From: an uncultured Campylobacter sp.
GTDB lineage: Bacteria; Campylobacterota; Campylobacteria; Campylobacterales; Campylobacteraceae
Length of the DNA stretch: 40,747 bases
NCBI RefSeq assembly: GCF_937997535.1
Contig: NZ_CALKTT010000063.1
Location: 1-40,747, forward strand
Reading direction: 5' to 3'
Shown in pieces: positions 31,703 through 40,392 of this stretch. The position numbers and the translations under genes are program-made. The notes under the pieces were generated by a model that did not search any database, was not told the DNA's origin, and was given only the letters and a program-made list of their open reading frames with translations. The first letter of the stretch is position 1, and each line of letters begins with the position of its first letter.

Positions 31703-32293
31703 ATCTTTAAGAATATCTAAACTAGACCTTCCTTTGCATATGAGTTCTCCATAATCAAATATAAAAGCAGGAAATAATGTAAAATCTTTCAAATTTCCGC
31801 CTAAAATCAAATGAAAAATAAGTTTAAACAAACAATTTAAAAGTAAATAAATGACATAATAGGCGATAAGATAATGAACCATTTTTACTAATACAACCAT
31901 AAAAAATATAAGTAGATTAAAAACAATAATTCCAATTAGCGATGATGGCGTAAGCAATCTAAATGTCCTTACTACAGGTTCTAAATCAACCAAATTCTTA
32001 ACCCTTTTTGTTTCGCCATTTATGATAAATTCTATCGTTTTATTTGTGAATTTTGTTTCGCATTTGTTTTTAATAATGTAATAATAAAATGTAGCGACGA
32101 TATGCAAAACGCCAATTCCAAAAAAAGCCCATAGAAAAATATTGCTAACATTTGTAATCCCCATATAATCAGCATAAACCAATAAAACAAGCACCGTTCC
32201 GCAATGAGAAAAAAAGAATAAATTTGAAAGAAAGAATTCGTAAGGATTTTTAATTACTATCGGCTTTTTATCGTAGTCTCTTTGTTGCTTGTT
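31595..32293 (-). pseudogene. 5'-truncated paralogue of the multi-pass membrane protein at 32429-33241
   Basis: The frame open from 32293 gives NKQQRDYDKKPIVIKNPYEF, matching NQRDYDKEPIVIKNPYEF of the intact copy. It then holds the same membrane segments and FYYYIIKNKCETKFTNKTIE, LFKLIFHLILGG, FHMVYIIHKQDY, and ends NLNLVEKKF. The first 28 or so codons including the start are missing: upstream there is a TAA (32294-32296) and debris of another gene. A GTG at 32194 could start a shorter 199-residue product. Followed after 18 bases by the MSRE toxin-like gene, so the order is membrane protein then toxin N-terminus. Unknown family. Confidence 0.65.
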
Positions 32294-32315
32294 TTAATTG
32301 CTTGTTGTATTGGTA

Positions 32316-32414
32316 TTATATTCTTGCACTATAATCCTTTGTAAATTTGAGATTAGCAACTATAGCATCATAAGCTTTATCTAGCTCGATTTTAGCAACA
32401 CTTTCTCTACTCAT
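32316..32414 (-). pseudogene. 32-codon stub of a second MSRE-type gene
   Basis: From ATG 32414, with the same AAGGAGAAAAAC site, it reads MSRESVAKIELDKAYDAIVA then stops, matching MSRELVAKQELDKAEVRLRK of the 31576 gene only over the first 14 codons. The rest is replaced. It sits between the intact membrane gene and the truncated one, so a deletion joined two copies of a toxin/membrane-protein module. Confidence 0.65.
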
Positions 32415-32542
32415 GTTTTTCTCCTTTTTTAGGTTGAAAATTTCTTTTTAACCAAATTTAAATTTATATGTTTCTTATCAGAAAAATATTTTTGTAAATC
32501 TAAATAATCTTGCTTATGAATTATATAAACCATATGAAATTT
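32409..32542. repeat. direct repeat, copy 2
   Basis: Second copy of the 31571-31702 repeat, at the end of the intact membrane-protein gene. Confidence 0.8.
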
Positions 32543-33241
32543 TCCACTATATAATCGCATATCAATTGTAGCTAATCTCCACAAGCGTCCACCAATATAT
32601 TGCGGATAATCAAAAACAATAGCTGGATACAACGAAAAATCTTTTAATTTTCCGCCTAAAATCAAATGAAAAATAAGTTTAAATAAAAAATTTAAAAGAA
32701 ACCAAAGTATATAATAGACCATTATTATAAAAACATATAGCAATGATTTTTCACTAATTGAAATTAAAATAATCAAAAAAAATAGAAACAAATGAAAATA
32801 TACTCCAAGAGAATACGAAAGCTTAAAATTTCTTGTAATAGGCTCTAAATCTATCAAATTTTTAACCCTTTTAACTTCTCCATTTATGATAAATTCTATC
32901 GTTTTATTTGTGAATTTGGTTTCGCATTTGTTTTTGATAATGTAGTAATAAAAGGCCCAAATAATATGTAAAATTACAAACGCAAAAGGAAAATATAATA
33001 AAATTTTAATTTCTTTTGTGTGTATATTGTCTGTGTAATCAATACAGACAGTTGATAAAATCACAAACGCTCCTATAAAACAAAATAAATCCAAATTTTT
33101 AAGAAAGAATTCATAAGGATTTTTAATTACTATCGGTTCTTTATCGTAGTCTCTTTGATTGAAATCGCTTAAATTTGCATTTTCGTTTGAGTTTAAATCA
33201 CGTTTTTTAACATTTTTATTCCAGTTTTCAAAATTTTCCAA
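32429..33241 (-). CDS. multi-pass membrane protein beside RTX remnants, function unknown
   Basis: 270 residues. A charged N-terminal 45 residues rich in Asn, Asp and Lys is followed by hydrophobic helices near 50-68, 80-103, 148-168 and 170-195, then a C-terminal soluble part (FHMVYIIHKQDYLDLQKYFS). The loop CETKFTNKTIEFIINGEVKR between helices is identical in the truncated copy except one residue. The start is TTG at 33241 with AAGGAT eight bases upstream. Two copies, each followed by an MSRE-type gene start, suggest a partner of that protein: accessory, exporter helper or immunity. This is inference; no family is recognised. AT-rich compared with the housekeeping genes. Confidence 0.68.
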   Translation of the reverse strand: MENFENWNKNVKKRDLNSNENANLSDFNQRDYDKEPIVIKNPYEFFLKNLDLFCFIGAFVILSTVCIDYTDNIHTKEIKILLYFPFAFVILHIIWAFYYYIIKNKCETKFTNKTIEFIINGEVKRVKNLIDLEPITRNFKLSYSLGVYFHLFLFFLIILISISEKSLLYVFIIMVYYILWFLLNFLFKLIFHLILGGKLKDFSLYPAIVFDYPQYIGGRLWRLATIDMRLYSGKFHMVYIIHKQDYLDLQKYFSDKKHINLNLVKKKFST

Positions 33242-33320
33242 ATTTTATCCTTCCGTTTTCTTTGCTTTTCTCGTCATTGCAGTAAACTTTGCAAGCGAAG
33301 CAATCTGCCAACAGTGAATG

Positions 33321-33850
33321 TTATAAAAATCTCAGTCCTCTTCTTGCATTTAATTTGATTGCTTTTACGAATTCTATATCCACCTTACTTAAGTAGCTAT
33401 AAATTCCTCGTGAGTCTTTAGCTGCTTCACTTACTCCCGTCCATTAGTAGATCAGCATCGATAAGAGCAGCAGCCTTAGAGCCTTGTTTTACGGTGTTAG
33501 AATTCTCATTTATCGTTATCTCTTTGTAGTTTAGATCAATGCTTTTGACATTATTATCCGCAAGTGAGCTTAATTCTACTTCGTCGGTAATGCCGTTAGA
33601 ATTCGTACCTTTCCAAATTTTAAGCTTATTAAATATCTCGTCCTTTTAGTCTATTACGTTGTCGTCATTTAGATCATAGGCCTTTAGAGCCTCATAGCCG
33701 TTGGTCGCTTTTTATCTGTGTATCCGTAAGCGGTATTTGAAATAATGTGATTTCCGAATAGTTCATTTCCATTGTCTATTTTACCGGACACTATCCCCCT
33801 ATCCCTCAAACAGATCAAAATTTTATCTGCAAACTCACTAAATTTTAAAA
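33321..33850 (-). pseudogene. C-terminal fragment of an RTX-family exoprotein, with stop and frameshifts
   Basis: Minus-strand pieces read GIVSGKIDNGNELFGNHIIS, then (after a one-base shift) ATNGYEALKAYDLNDDNVID, an internal TAA, KDEIFNKLKIWKGTNSNGIT, DEVELSSLADNNVKSIDLNY and KEITINENSNTVKQGSKAA. This order (NGxELFG, GxxALKxxDxNxDxxID, LKxWxDxNxxG, LSLxxxxIxSIxLxY) is the region before the repeats in RTX exoproteins, with an EF-hand-like loop DLNDDNVID. A further shift gives SEAAKDSRGIYSYLSKVDIE before a stop at 33321. It is inactive as it stands. The neighbouring 30848-31576 remnant may come from the same original gene family. Confidence 0.75.
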
Positions 33851-34183
33851 CTCAGCTTTTTGCAATGGGCGATTTAGAATTTTAGAAAGAGCGGCGCGGA
33901 AGTGAGGATAAAATTCATCCGCTTTGCGTAAATTTTACGTCGTAGTATTCGAGCAGAAGCGGAAAGCAAAAGTAAAATTTAACGGATAGCGCCCCATTTT
34001 TATGTGTACTTAAACAATACGATTAACGCTAATACTTTTTCCTAGATACTAGATATTAAAGTTGTCCGCATTAAATTCGCCATCATTTTCGCGTAGTCTT
34101 ATTTTACGCAAACATGCGATGAAATTTCAAAATTTCAAATTTTACGCCGCAAATTCCTAGCTATTGCCGCGCGATTGTATTGT

Positions 34184-34204
34184 TATATATATATATATAT
34201 ATAT
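34184..34204. repeat. (TA)10 microsatellite
   Basis: A 21-base uninterrupted TA run in noncoding DNA downstream of both neighbours. Confidence 0.9.
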
Positions 34205-34279
34205 GATTTTAAATAGTGCAAATTTATCCTCAAGCGATTCTAATATCTCGATCAAAGCGCCGTATTAAATTTAAAATTT

Positions 34280-34308
34280 ATCTCAAAAGAAAGAGCCCGT
34301 CTTAAAGA
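34280..34308 (-). terminator. probable terminator of the polysaccharide operon
   Basis: On the minus strand AGAGTC and GGGCTCT can pair (one G-T pair) around a loop TTTAAGAC, followed by TTCTTTTG. It lies 13 bases after the stop of the sugar transferase. Confidence 0.5.
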
Positions 34309-34320
34309 CTCTATAAGCGA

Positions 34321-35631
34321 TCAGCTTGCCCCTTCACGCGCCAAAACGACTTTGAAGGTTTTTAAAATAATGACGATGTCGTTCCAGATCGACCAGTTTT
34401 TCATATACCACGTATCCATGCCCGCTCTAGTCGCAAAATCCACGTCGCTGCGCCCGCTCACCTGCCAAAGCCCCGTAATGCCGGGCTTGACGGCGAGTAT
34501 GAGATCGGCGTATTCGCCCATATCTTTGCGCTCGTATTGCGCGCACGGGCGAGGGCCTACGATGCTCATTTCGCCCTTTAGGACGTTGATCAGCTGCGGA
34601 AGCTCATCAAGCGAGCTTCTTCGCAAAAAATCGCCCAGCTTCGTGATGCGCGGATCGTGCTCGTATTTGTGATATTTTTCAAAATACTCCACCTCTTGCG
34701 GATTTTGCTTTAGATACCGAGCTAAAATTTCGTCCCCGTTTTCTCTCATCGAGCGAAATTTCAGACACCCAAACGGCTTGCCGCCAAACCCCATCCTTTG
34801 ATGCGAAAAAAATATACGCCCCGTGGGCTCTTTTAGCTTCATCATCAGCGCAATTACGCCGAAAATCGGCACTAGCAGAGGAAGCGCCAAAATGATAAGT
34901 GCTAAATCAAGCCCGCGTTTAAGCGCTAAATTTAGAGGACTTTTCAGAGAATTTCGTATCGCAAAGAGGCTGGTGCGCGAGGCAAAGATGCTGTAAATAT
35001 AGGTCTGCGTAAAGTCGTACGAACGCAGCACGGGAGTGAATAAAATTTCTTTATTCTCCCTGATGTTGCTCTCGATGAGCTCGTTTAAGGCGCTCGCTTC
35101 GAGCCTGCTTCCGCCGATAAACAGCACGTCGTAATCCCTACCCAGCGCTCTTACATACCCAAGATATGCACTTCCCAAAACAGCGCTTTCAAACTCCTCG
35201 CCCTCGCCTAAAATTTTCGCCCTCTTCTGCCATAATCCAAATTTAAAAAGCTTCCTTTTCGTTACGAGCTTAAAAAGCGGCAAAACCACCGCCATAAAGG
35301 CAAAGCTCAGAATAAAGCTGGCGCGCGAAAATTCGTAATTGACTTTGATTAAAGCAAGTAGCGCTAGGCTTAGCAAAAGCCCAAAAAAGCAGCTTCTCAC
35401 TAAAATTCTACTCTCGTGCCAAAAATCATACCGCCTCGAATAGATCCCTTGATAAAAAAATAGAAATATCATTATGACGTAGGACGGCGCGAAGCCCTGA
35501 TACCTGCCGATGTCCAACAGTACGCTATCGCCGTAGAGCAAATTTTTAAGCACCACGGCAAGTCCGAAGCAAAGCCAGATGCCGAAAATGTCGACCGCCA
35601 AGATTATCAAAACGCAGAGTTGCTTTTTCAT
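34321..35631 (-). CDS. polyprenyl-phosphate hexose-1-phosphate transferase (initiating sugar transferase)
   Basis: About 436 residues. Transfers a sugar phosphate from a nucleotide sugar to undecaprenyl phosphate, the first step of surface-polysaccharide synthesis. Four to five membrane segments in the N-terminal 130 residues, a CoA-binding-like middle domain, and the bacterial sugar transferase domain at the end (KRGLDLALIILALPLLVPI, SHQRMGFGGKPFGCLKFRSM, LRRSSLDELPQLINVLKGEM, SIVGPRPC, KPGITGLWQVSGRSD). This WbaP/WcaJ-type layout is clear; the sugar is not. The start ATG 35631 has AGGAG inside the end of manC, one base after its stop. An upstream in-frame ATG at 35673 is less likely. Last gene of the operon. 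Confidence 0.9.
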   Translation of the reverse strand: MKKQLCVLIILAVDIFGIWLCFGLAVVLKNLLYGDSVLLDIGRYQGFAPSYVIMIFLFFYQGIYSRRYDFWHESRILVRSCFFGLLLSLALLALIKVNYEFSRASFILSFAFMAVVLPLFKLVTKRKLFKFGLWQKRAKILGEGEEFESAVLGSAYLGYVRALGRDYDVLFIGGSRLEASALNELIESNIRENKEILFTPVLRSYDFTQTYIYSIFASRTSLFAIRNSLKSPLNLALKRGLDLALIILALPLLVPIFGVIALMMKLKEPTGRIFFSHQRMGFGGKPFGCLKFRSMRENGDEILARYLKQNPQEVEYFEKYHKYEHDPRITKLGDFLRRSSLDELPQLINVLKGEMSIVGPRPCAQYERKDMGEYADLILAVKPGITGLWQVSGRSDVDFATRAGMDTWYMKNWSIWNDIVIILKTFKVVLAREGAS

Positions 35632-35632
35632 C

Positions 35633-36997
35633 CTAGCTCCTATTAAAATCATCTTGCAGGCGCACGATATCATCCTCGCCGGTGTAGCTGCCGACTTGAG
35701 CTTCGATTAGCACAACGGGGATTTTGCCTTCGTTTGCGAGGCGATGAACCTCGCCCATTCTAATGAACGTAGATTCGTTCTCGCGCAACAAGAAATTTCG
35801 CTCGCCCACGGTCACGGTCGCGGTGCCGCTAACGACGATCCAATGCTCGTTGCGATGGTAGTGCTTCTGCAGCGATAGCCGCTTGCCGGGCTTAACGACG
35901 ATACGCTTGATCTTGTAGCCGCGCTCATCTTCGAGCACCGTGTAGCTGCCCCACGGGCGGTGCGTCGTTACGTGCACGTGCGCTAGATCGCTACCGCCTA
36001 GCCGCTCCACCACCTGCTTTACCTTTTGGGTAGAGCCTTTTTTACATACGAGCAGGGCGTCTTTGGTATCGACGATAGCGAGATCCTCGATGTCTATGGC
36101 GGCTATCGTGCGGCCCGAGCCGATGATGAGATTGTTTTTAGAATTTAGAGCGATATTTTGCTCGCTTGCGGTGTTGCCGTTCGCGTCTTTGGGCAGCTCG
36201 GCGTCTAAGCTATCAAAGCTTCCCAGATCGCTCCAGCCGATATCTGCGGGTACGACCTTAGCAAGGCTCGTGCGCTCCATAACTGCGTAATCGATACTAT
36301 CTGCGGGGATTTCTTGCATATCGCCTAGTTTAATTCTAATCGGATTTTCCGCGTTAGAATTTTCGTACGCACGAACGCAGGCTTCGTAAATTTCAGAGCT
36401 TTGCGCCTTTAGTTCGTCTAAAAATACGCCTGCTTTAAACATAAACATGCCGCTATTCCAGTAAAAATTCCCCGCCGCTATGTAGCTTTGCGCCGCCGCA
36501 AGCTCAGGCTTTTCGTGAAATTTTAACACGTCCTCGCCGCTTGCTTCGATATAGCCGTAGCCCGTATTTGCATCCGCGGGCTTGATACCAAATGTCACCA
36601 AAAACCCCTGCTTTGCAAGCTCGCGTGCGCGCAAGACGCTGTTTTTATACGCCGCCTCATCTCTAATTAGATGATCGCTCGGCGTTACGAAAACGATCTC
36701 CTCGGCCTTTAAGCTCAAACACGCAAGTGCGATCGCAGGAGCCGTATTTCTGCCGACGGGCTCAAGTAGAAATTTCACGCCGCGCGCGCCTAAAACCTCA
36801 AGCTGATCGAGCGCCAAAAAATACTGCTGCTCGTTTGAGACGACAAGCGTGCGCTCGCATAGCGTGGAGTTTCGCTCGTAGCTCATCATAAAAAGCGAGC
36901 GATCGTCAAAGAGGCGCACGAACTGCTTTGGCATAAGCGTGCGGCTGATGGGCCACAGCCTCGTGCCGCTGCCGCCGCTTAGGATTATATTAGTCAT
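35633..36997 (-). CDS. manC: ManC, mannose-1-phosphate guanylyltransferase / mannose-6-phosphate isomerase
   Basis: Bifunctional enzyme of GDP-mannose synthesis, 454 residues. The N-terminal nucleotidyltransferase has the signature ILSGGSGTRLWPISRTLMPK (about residues 5-24), FVTPSDHLI, EKPELAAAQSYIAAGNFYWN and SDLGSFDSL. The C-terminal cupin isomerase domain has HRPWGSYTVLEDERGYKIKR, VKPGKRLSLQKHYHRNEHWI and VSGTATVTVGE. GDP-mannose would feed the mannosyltransferase encoded next door and could be converted to GDP-fucose or other sugars elsewhere. It overlaps the upstream glycosyltransferase by eight bases and is separated from the transferase start by one base. Confidence 0.93.
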   Translation of the reverse strand: MTNIILSGGSGTRLWPISRTLMPKQFVRLFDDRSLFMMSYERNSTLCERTLVVSNEQQYFLALDQLEVLGARGVKFLLEPVGRNTAPAIALACLSLKAEEIVFVTPSDHLIRDEAAYKNSVLRARELAKQGFLVTFGIKPADANTGYGYIEASGEDVLKFHEKPELAAAQSYIAAGNFYWNSGMFMFKAGVFLDELKAQSSEIYEACVRAYENSNAENPIRIKLGDMQEIPADSIDYAVMERTSLAKVVPADIGWSDLGSFDSLDAELPKDANGNTASEQNIALNSKNNLIIGSGRTIAAIDIEDLAIVDTKDALLVCKKGSTQKVKQVVERLGGSDLAHVHVTTHRPWGSYTVLEDERGYKIKRIVVKPGKRLSLQKHYHRNEHWIVVSGTATVTVGERNFLLRENESTFIRMGEVHRLANEGKIPVVLIEAQVGSYTGEDDIVRLQDDFNRS

Positions 36998-38114
36998 TTA
37001 GGCCGTCCTTAAATTCCTCATATTTTTTCTCGACGTAGCTTTTGATCTCGGCCTCAAAGCGCGCGCGCGAAAATTTTAAAGAATTTTCTCTGATTTTTGT
37101 AGGCTCAAATTTATCATAATTTTGCTCAAATTTAGCTACGACGGCGAGCAGCTCTTTTGCGTTTTGCTCCATAAAATACAGTCCGCTCTCGCCATCGCGC
37201 ACCGTCTCGCGGGCGCCGCCGCGCCCAAAGCAGATCACCGGCGTACCGCATGCCTGCGCCTCCACCGGCGTAATGCCGAAGTCCTCCTCGGCGGCAAAAA
37301 CAAACGCCTTTGCCCGCCCCATTAGATCCGCCATCGTTTCATCGCTCGCAAAGCCCAAAAGTTCGATATTTTTGCCCGCTTTTGATTTGATTTTTGCCAT
37401 ATCGGGGCCATCGCCTATGACGAGCAGCTTCTTATCCGTTTGCGAAAATGCCTCGACGATGAGATCAATCTTTTTGTACGGCACCATGCGTGAGGCGGTG
37501 AGGTAGAAGTCCTCTTTGGCTTCGCGCAGCGTAAATTTATCCACGTCCACGGGCGGATAGATGACGTCGCTAGGCTTGCCGTATGTTTTTTTGATACGGC
37601 GCGCGATGTAGCGGCTATTTGCGACGTAGTGATCCACGCGGTTTGCGGTGCTCGCGTCCCAAAGCCTAATTTTATGTAAAAAATACTTTGCCAGCACGCC
37701 CTTTAGACCGCGATCCAGCCCGCTTTCGCGCAAGTACTTATGATACAGATCCCACGCGTAGCGGATCGGCGTGTGCACATATGCGATGTGAAGCTGATTT
37801 GAGTGCGTCAGCACCCCCTTTGCGACAGCATGTGAGCTAGATAGCACGACGTCATAGCCACTTAGATCAAACTGCTCGATCGCGAGCGGAAATAGTGGCA
37901 GATAGTTGCGATATTTGTCCTTCGCGAAGGGCAGCTTCTGAATAAAGCTCGTGTGGGCGCGCTTGCCTTTTAAAATTTTATCTCGGTCGGCATCGCTTAA
38001 AAAGTCGATGAGGCTGTAAATTTCAAAATCATCCCAGATATCAGTAAAACTCTCGACGCATTTCTCCGCGCCCGCGTAGGTGCTAAACCAGTCGTGGATA
38101 AGGGCTTTTTTCAT
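36990..38114 (-). CDS. GT4-type glycosyltransferase, probably a mannosyltransferase (WbaZ-like)
   Basis: 374 residues, GT-B fold. KALIHDWFSTYAGAEKCVES and LPFAKDKYRNYLPLFPLAIE, with HIAYVHTPIRYAWDLYHKYL, are typical of WbaZ-like transferases. The C-terminal Rossmann half has ASRMVPYKKIDLIVEAF, LLVIGDGPDM, FVFAAEEDFGITPVEAQACG (with the EX7E-type Glu pair) and TPVICFGRGG. Its position directly upstream of manC, with an eight-base overlap, fits a GDP-mannose-dependent step. The exact linkage is not readable. It overlaps the preceding glycosyltransferase stop by four bases. Confidence 0.88.
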   Translation of the reverse strand: MKKALIHDWFSTYAGAEKCVESFTDIWDDFEIYSLIDFLSDADRDKILKGKRAHTSFIQKLPFAKDKYRNYLPLFPLAIEQFDLSGYDVVLSSSHAVAKGVLTHSNQLHIAYVHTPIRYAWDLYHKYLRESGLDRGLKGVLAKYFLHKIRLWDASTANRVDHYVANSRYIARRIKKTYGKPSDVIYPPVDVDKFTLREAKEDFYLTASRMVPYKKIDLIVEAFSQTDKKLLVIGDGPDMAKIKSKAGKNIELLGFASDETMADLMGRAKAFVFAAEEDFGITPVEAQACGTPVICFGRGGARETVRDGESGLYFMEQNAKELLAVVAKFEQNYDKFEPTKIRENSLKFSRARFEAEIKSYVEKKYEEFKDGLND

Positions 38115-39202
38115 TGCAAATTCTCCATTATTTCGATAATCTGCTTAGCCGAGCGCTCCCAGCTAAATCTTTTTACATTTTCAAAACCTTTAGCGCGAAG
38201 CTCGTTTTGTAAATTTTTATCGTTTAAAACAGTTTGAATTTTATTTCTCATATCTTCTATGTCATTCGGATCAAAATAAACAACGCTATCACCGCAAACT
38301 TCAGGCAAACTTGCAGCATTTGAGCAAACGACCGGACAACTACACGCTTGTGCCTCAAGCGGCGGAATACCAAAACCCTCGTATAGCGATGGAAATACGA
38401 ATAATTTCGCCAAATTATAAATAGCGGCGATATCCGCGTCTTTAACATAGCCCGTAAAAAATATACGATTGCCAAGATTTTTTGTCTGAATAATCTCAGA
38501 AATAGTGCTATCGCCCGTTATGAAGCCGTCCTTTTTGCCCACTATAACCAAATTGAGATTCGTCTTTTCTAATGCAAATAATAAATTCTTTAAATTCTTA
38601 TGCGGTTTGACATTTCCCACAAATAGAACGAAATCATTAGGAAGGCTATAATACTTTGCCGCCGCTTCTAAGGTATTTGAATCGCAATGGCGATTAAAGC
38701 GCCTCTCATCTATTGCGTTTGGTACAACGAAAATATTTTTACCGGTTTTAGTGTATTTTAATATCTCACTCTGCGAAAAATTTGAAACGCTAAGAACTAT
38801 ATCGCTTCGGTTTAGTGCTTGATTAAAAAGCGTTTTTGCATATATTTTCTGCATAAAATTTAGCGTATCGTAGAAAGCCAAATGGAATACGTCATGGATA
38901 GTAACCACTCTAAATTTCGCTCTTATCGGCAGGATTGGGATATTAAAATGTGGAGACCAAAAAATATCACATTCAGGAATTGTTAAAGGCAGTTCAAGCT
39001 GCTCTTTTACAGAATAAATTTTGCATTCGCATTCTAAAATTTGAACACTTTTACTCCAAGCATAGTCCTGCATCTCGGCTCTACTACCAAGCAGAATAAC
39101 TTCAAATTTTTCTACCAAAAAAGGTAGTAGCGATTTGATATATGTACCTATACCGGATGCTTTATGCATACGAAAATCAATTACTAACTTTTTATACTGC
39201 AT
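38111..39202 (-). CDS. GT4-type glycosyltransferase
   Basis: 363 residues, GT-B fold. LVIDFRMHKASGIGTYIKSL near the N-terminus, FRVVTIHDVFHLAFYDT and SVSNFSQSEILKYT, then the donor-binding half with FVLFVGNVKPHKNLKNLL and FVFPSLYEGFGIPPLEAQAC, SCPVVCSNAASLPEVCGD. It resembles mannosyltransferases of the WbaZ/WbyK kind; substrate unknown. Lower GC than manC and the sugar transferase. It overlaps the next gene by four bases (ATGA). A gap of 65 bases separates it from the upstream transferase and could hold an internal promoter. Confidence 0.88.
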   Translation of the reverse strand: MQYKKLVIDFRMHKASGIGTYIKSLLPFLVEKFEVILLGSRAEMQDYAWSKSVQILECECKIYSVKEQLELPLTIPECDIFWSPHFNIPILPIRAKFRVVTIHDVFHLAFYDTLNFMQKIYAKTLFNQALNRSDIVLSVSNFSQSEILKYTKTGKNIFVVPNAIDERRFNRHCDSNTLEAAAKYYSLPNDFVLFVGNVKPHKNLKNLLFALEKTNLNLVIVGKKDGFITGDSTISEIIQTKNLGNRIFFTGYVKDADIAAIYNLAKLFVFPSLYEGFGIPPLEAQACSCPVVCSNAASLPEVCGDSVVYFDPNDIEDMRNKIQTVLNDKNLQNELRAKGFENVKRFSWERSAKQIIEIMENLQ

Positions 39203-39267
39203 TTATTACTTTCGTTTCGCCTCATCGTTTAGATTTAAAAATATTATAAATGAAATTATATCTAATT

Positions 39268-40392
39268 TTAAATGATATGTCGTATCTTTTCTCTCCAATC
39301 ATTATCCTTGGCAAAATTTAAAATTTCAGTCTTGTCGCTTTTACTTAAATCTAGAGATTTTTTTATATATCTTACAAAGTCCTCTTTTGAACTTGCCAAT
39401 AAAGCAGGACTGTTAAGCCGCTCCAACTCTCGCCATTTAGTTGCTACCGTATGAAGTCCAGCCGCAGAATACTCATATAGTTTTAGAGGGCTTATAGAAT
39501 GAACCAAATCCATATCCAGTCTAAACGGGATTATACCGACATCTGAAAATTGCAAAAAAGAGGCAATCAAATCATTATCGACATTGCCGTAAAACGTAAT
39601 ATTTTCTCTAGATCGTATTTGATCAAAATTGTCGGGTTTAAATTTTATAGCTCCAATTACTAAAAAATGCACATCTTTTAGCTCTTCGGCGATATAATCT
39701 AATAGACTGAAGTCAAACCAGCTTTCGATAGCGCCCACATAAACAGCAACCGGTTTTGTAATCGCGCAAAAAAAATCCGGTTTATCGTATTTTTTTTGAA
39801 ATTTATTAAAATCAACTCCGTTTGGCAGATAGAGGCAATTTTTATTAAATTTTTCTATATAGTTTTTAAGGTTTGATGATGTATATATCACTTTATCTGC
39901 TTTTTTTATTAGATGCTCCTCTGCCTTGATAGCTGCTGCTCCTACGCCAAAGCCGCTAAGATTATCGGTAACCCTAACAATCAGTTTCTTACATTTTATG
40001 ATGTTTATTAAGGGCAGAAATACGAAATTATCTATCACTAAAATATCTACATTTAAGAAATCATAATTTTTAAGCATATTTTTAAAATTCGGTAAGGTAA
40101 AAATATGCCATATTTTTATAATCCAATAAAATTGGGACGGCAAATTTTTAAACGGCGGAATAAGTGCAAATGGGGTATATATAAAATAGTTTTCACAAAT
40201 TTCATGCACGCCTTTTTTTGACTGAGCCAACCTAGTGGCTTCGTTGATTTTATTATGAAAGGGGGAAACGGGCGGCGCGACAAATAAAACTTTATTTCCA
40301 TCCTTTGCCAATAATTCACTATAATAATTACAACCTACCTTAAATGGAGATCCATAATAAGAATTTCCGCACCATAGTATTTTTTTAGACAT
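39268..40392 (-). CDS. glycosyltransferase of GT-B fold, AT-rich
   Basis: 374 residues. KILWCGNSYYGSPFKVGCNY at the start, VRVTDNLSGFGVGAAAIKAE, IKKADKVIYTSSNLKNYIEK and LYLPNGVDFNKF, then VAVYVGAIESWFDFSLLDYI and VHSISPLKLYEYSAAGLHTV at the donor site. The core motifs follow glycosyl transferase group 1 (UDP- or GDP-sugar), with no clear closer family. The start ATG 40392 lies inside the end of the acyltransferase in its full-length frame (overlap of eight bases), suggesting coupling to it. Base composition is more AT-rich than the right-hand neighbours in the operon, hinting at separate origin. Confidence 0.85.
   Translation of the reverse strand: MSKKILWCGNSYYGSPFKVGCNYYSELLAKDGNKVLFVAPPVSPFHNKINEATRLAQSKKGVHEICENYFIYTPFALIPPFKNLPSQFYWIIKIWHIFTLPNFKNMLKNYDFLNVDILVIDNFVFLPLINIIKCKKLIVRVTDNLSGFGVGAAAIKAEEHLIKKADKVIYTSSNLKNYIEKFNKNCLYLPNGVDFNKFQKKYDKPDFFCAITKPVAVYVGAIESWFDFSLLDYIAEELKDVHFLVIGAIKFKPDNFDQIRSRENITFYGNVDNDLIASFLQFSDVGIIPFRLDMDLVHSISPLKLYEYSAAGLHTVATKWRELERLNSPALLASSKEDFVRYIKKSLDLSKSDKTEILNFAKDNDWREKIRHII

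Larger units (their letters stand above)
33851..34320. other. noncoding AT-rich stretch with a (TA) microsatellite
   Basis: I see no supportable gene. It includes AAATTT words, a (TA)n run and the probable terminator of the polysaccharide operon. Bits such as RENDGEFNADNFNI on the minus strand (about 34060-34100) could be further exoprotein debris. Confidence 0.5.

Noticed and set aside
30601..34320. Integrated element with attachment sites at tRNA-Lys
   Set aside because: I see no integrase and no repeat of the tRNA 3' end downstream; only the composition change supports it.
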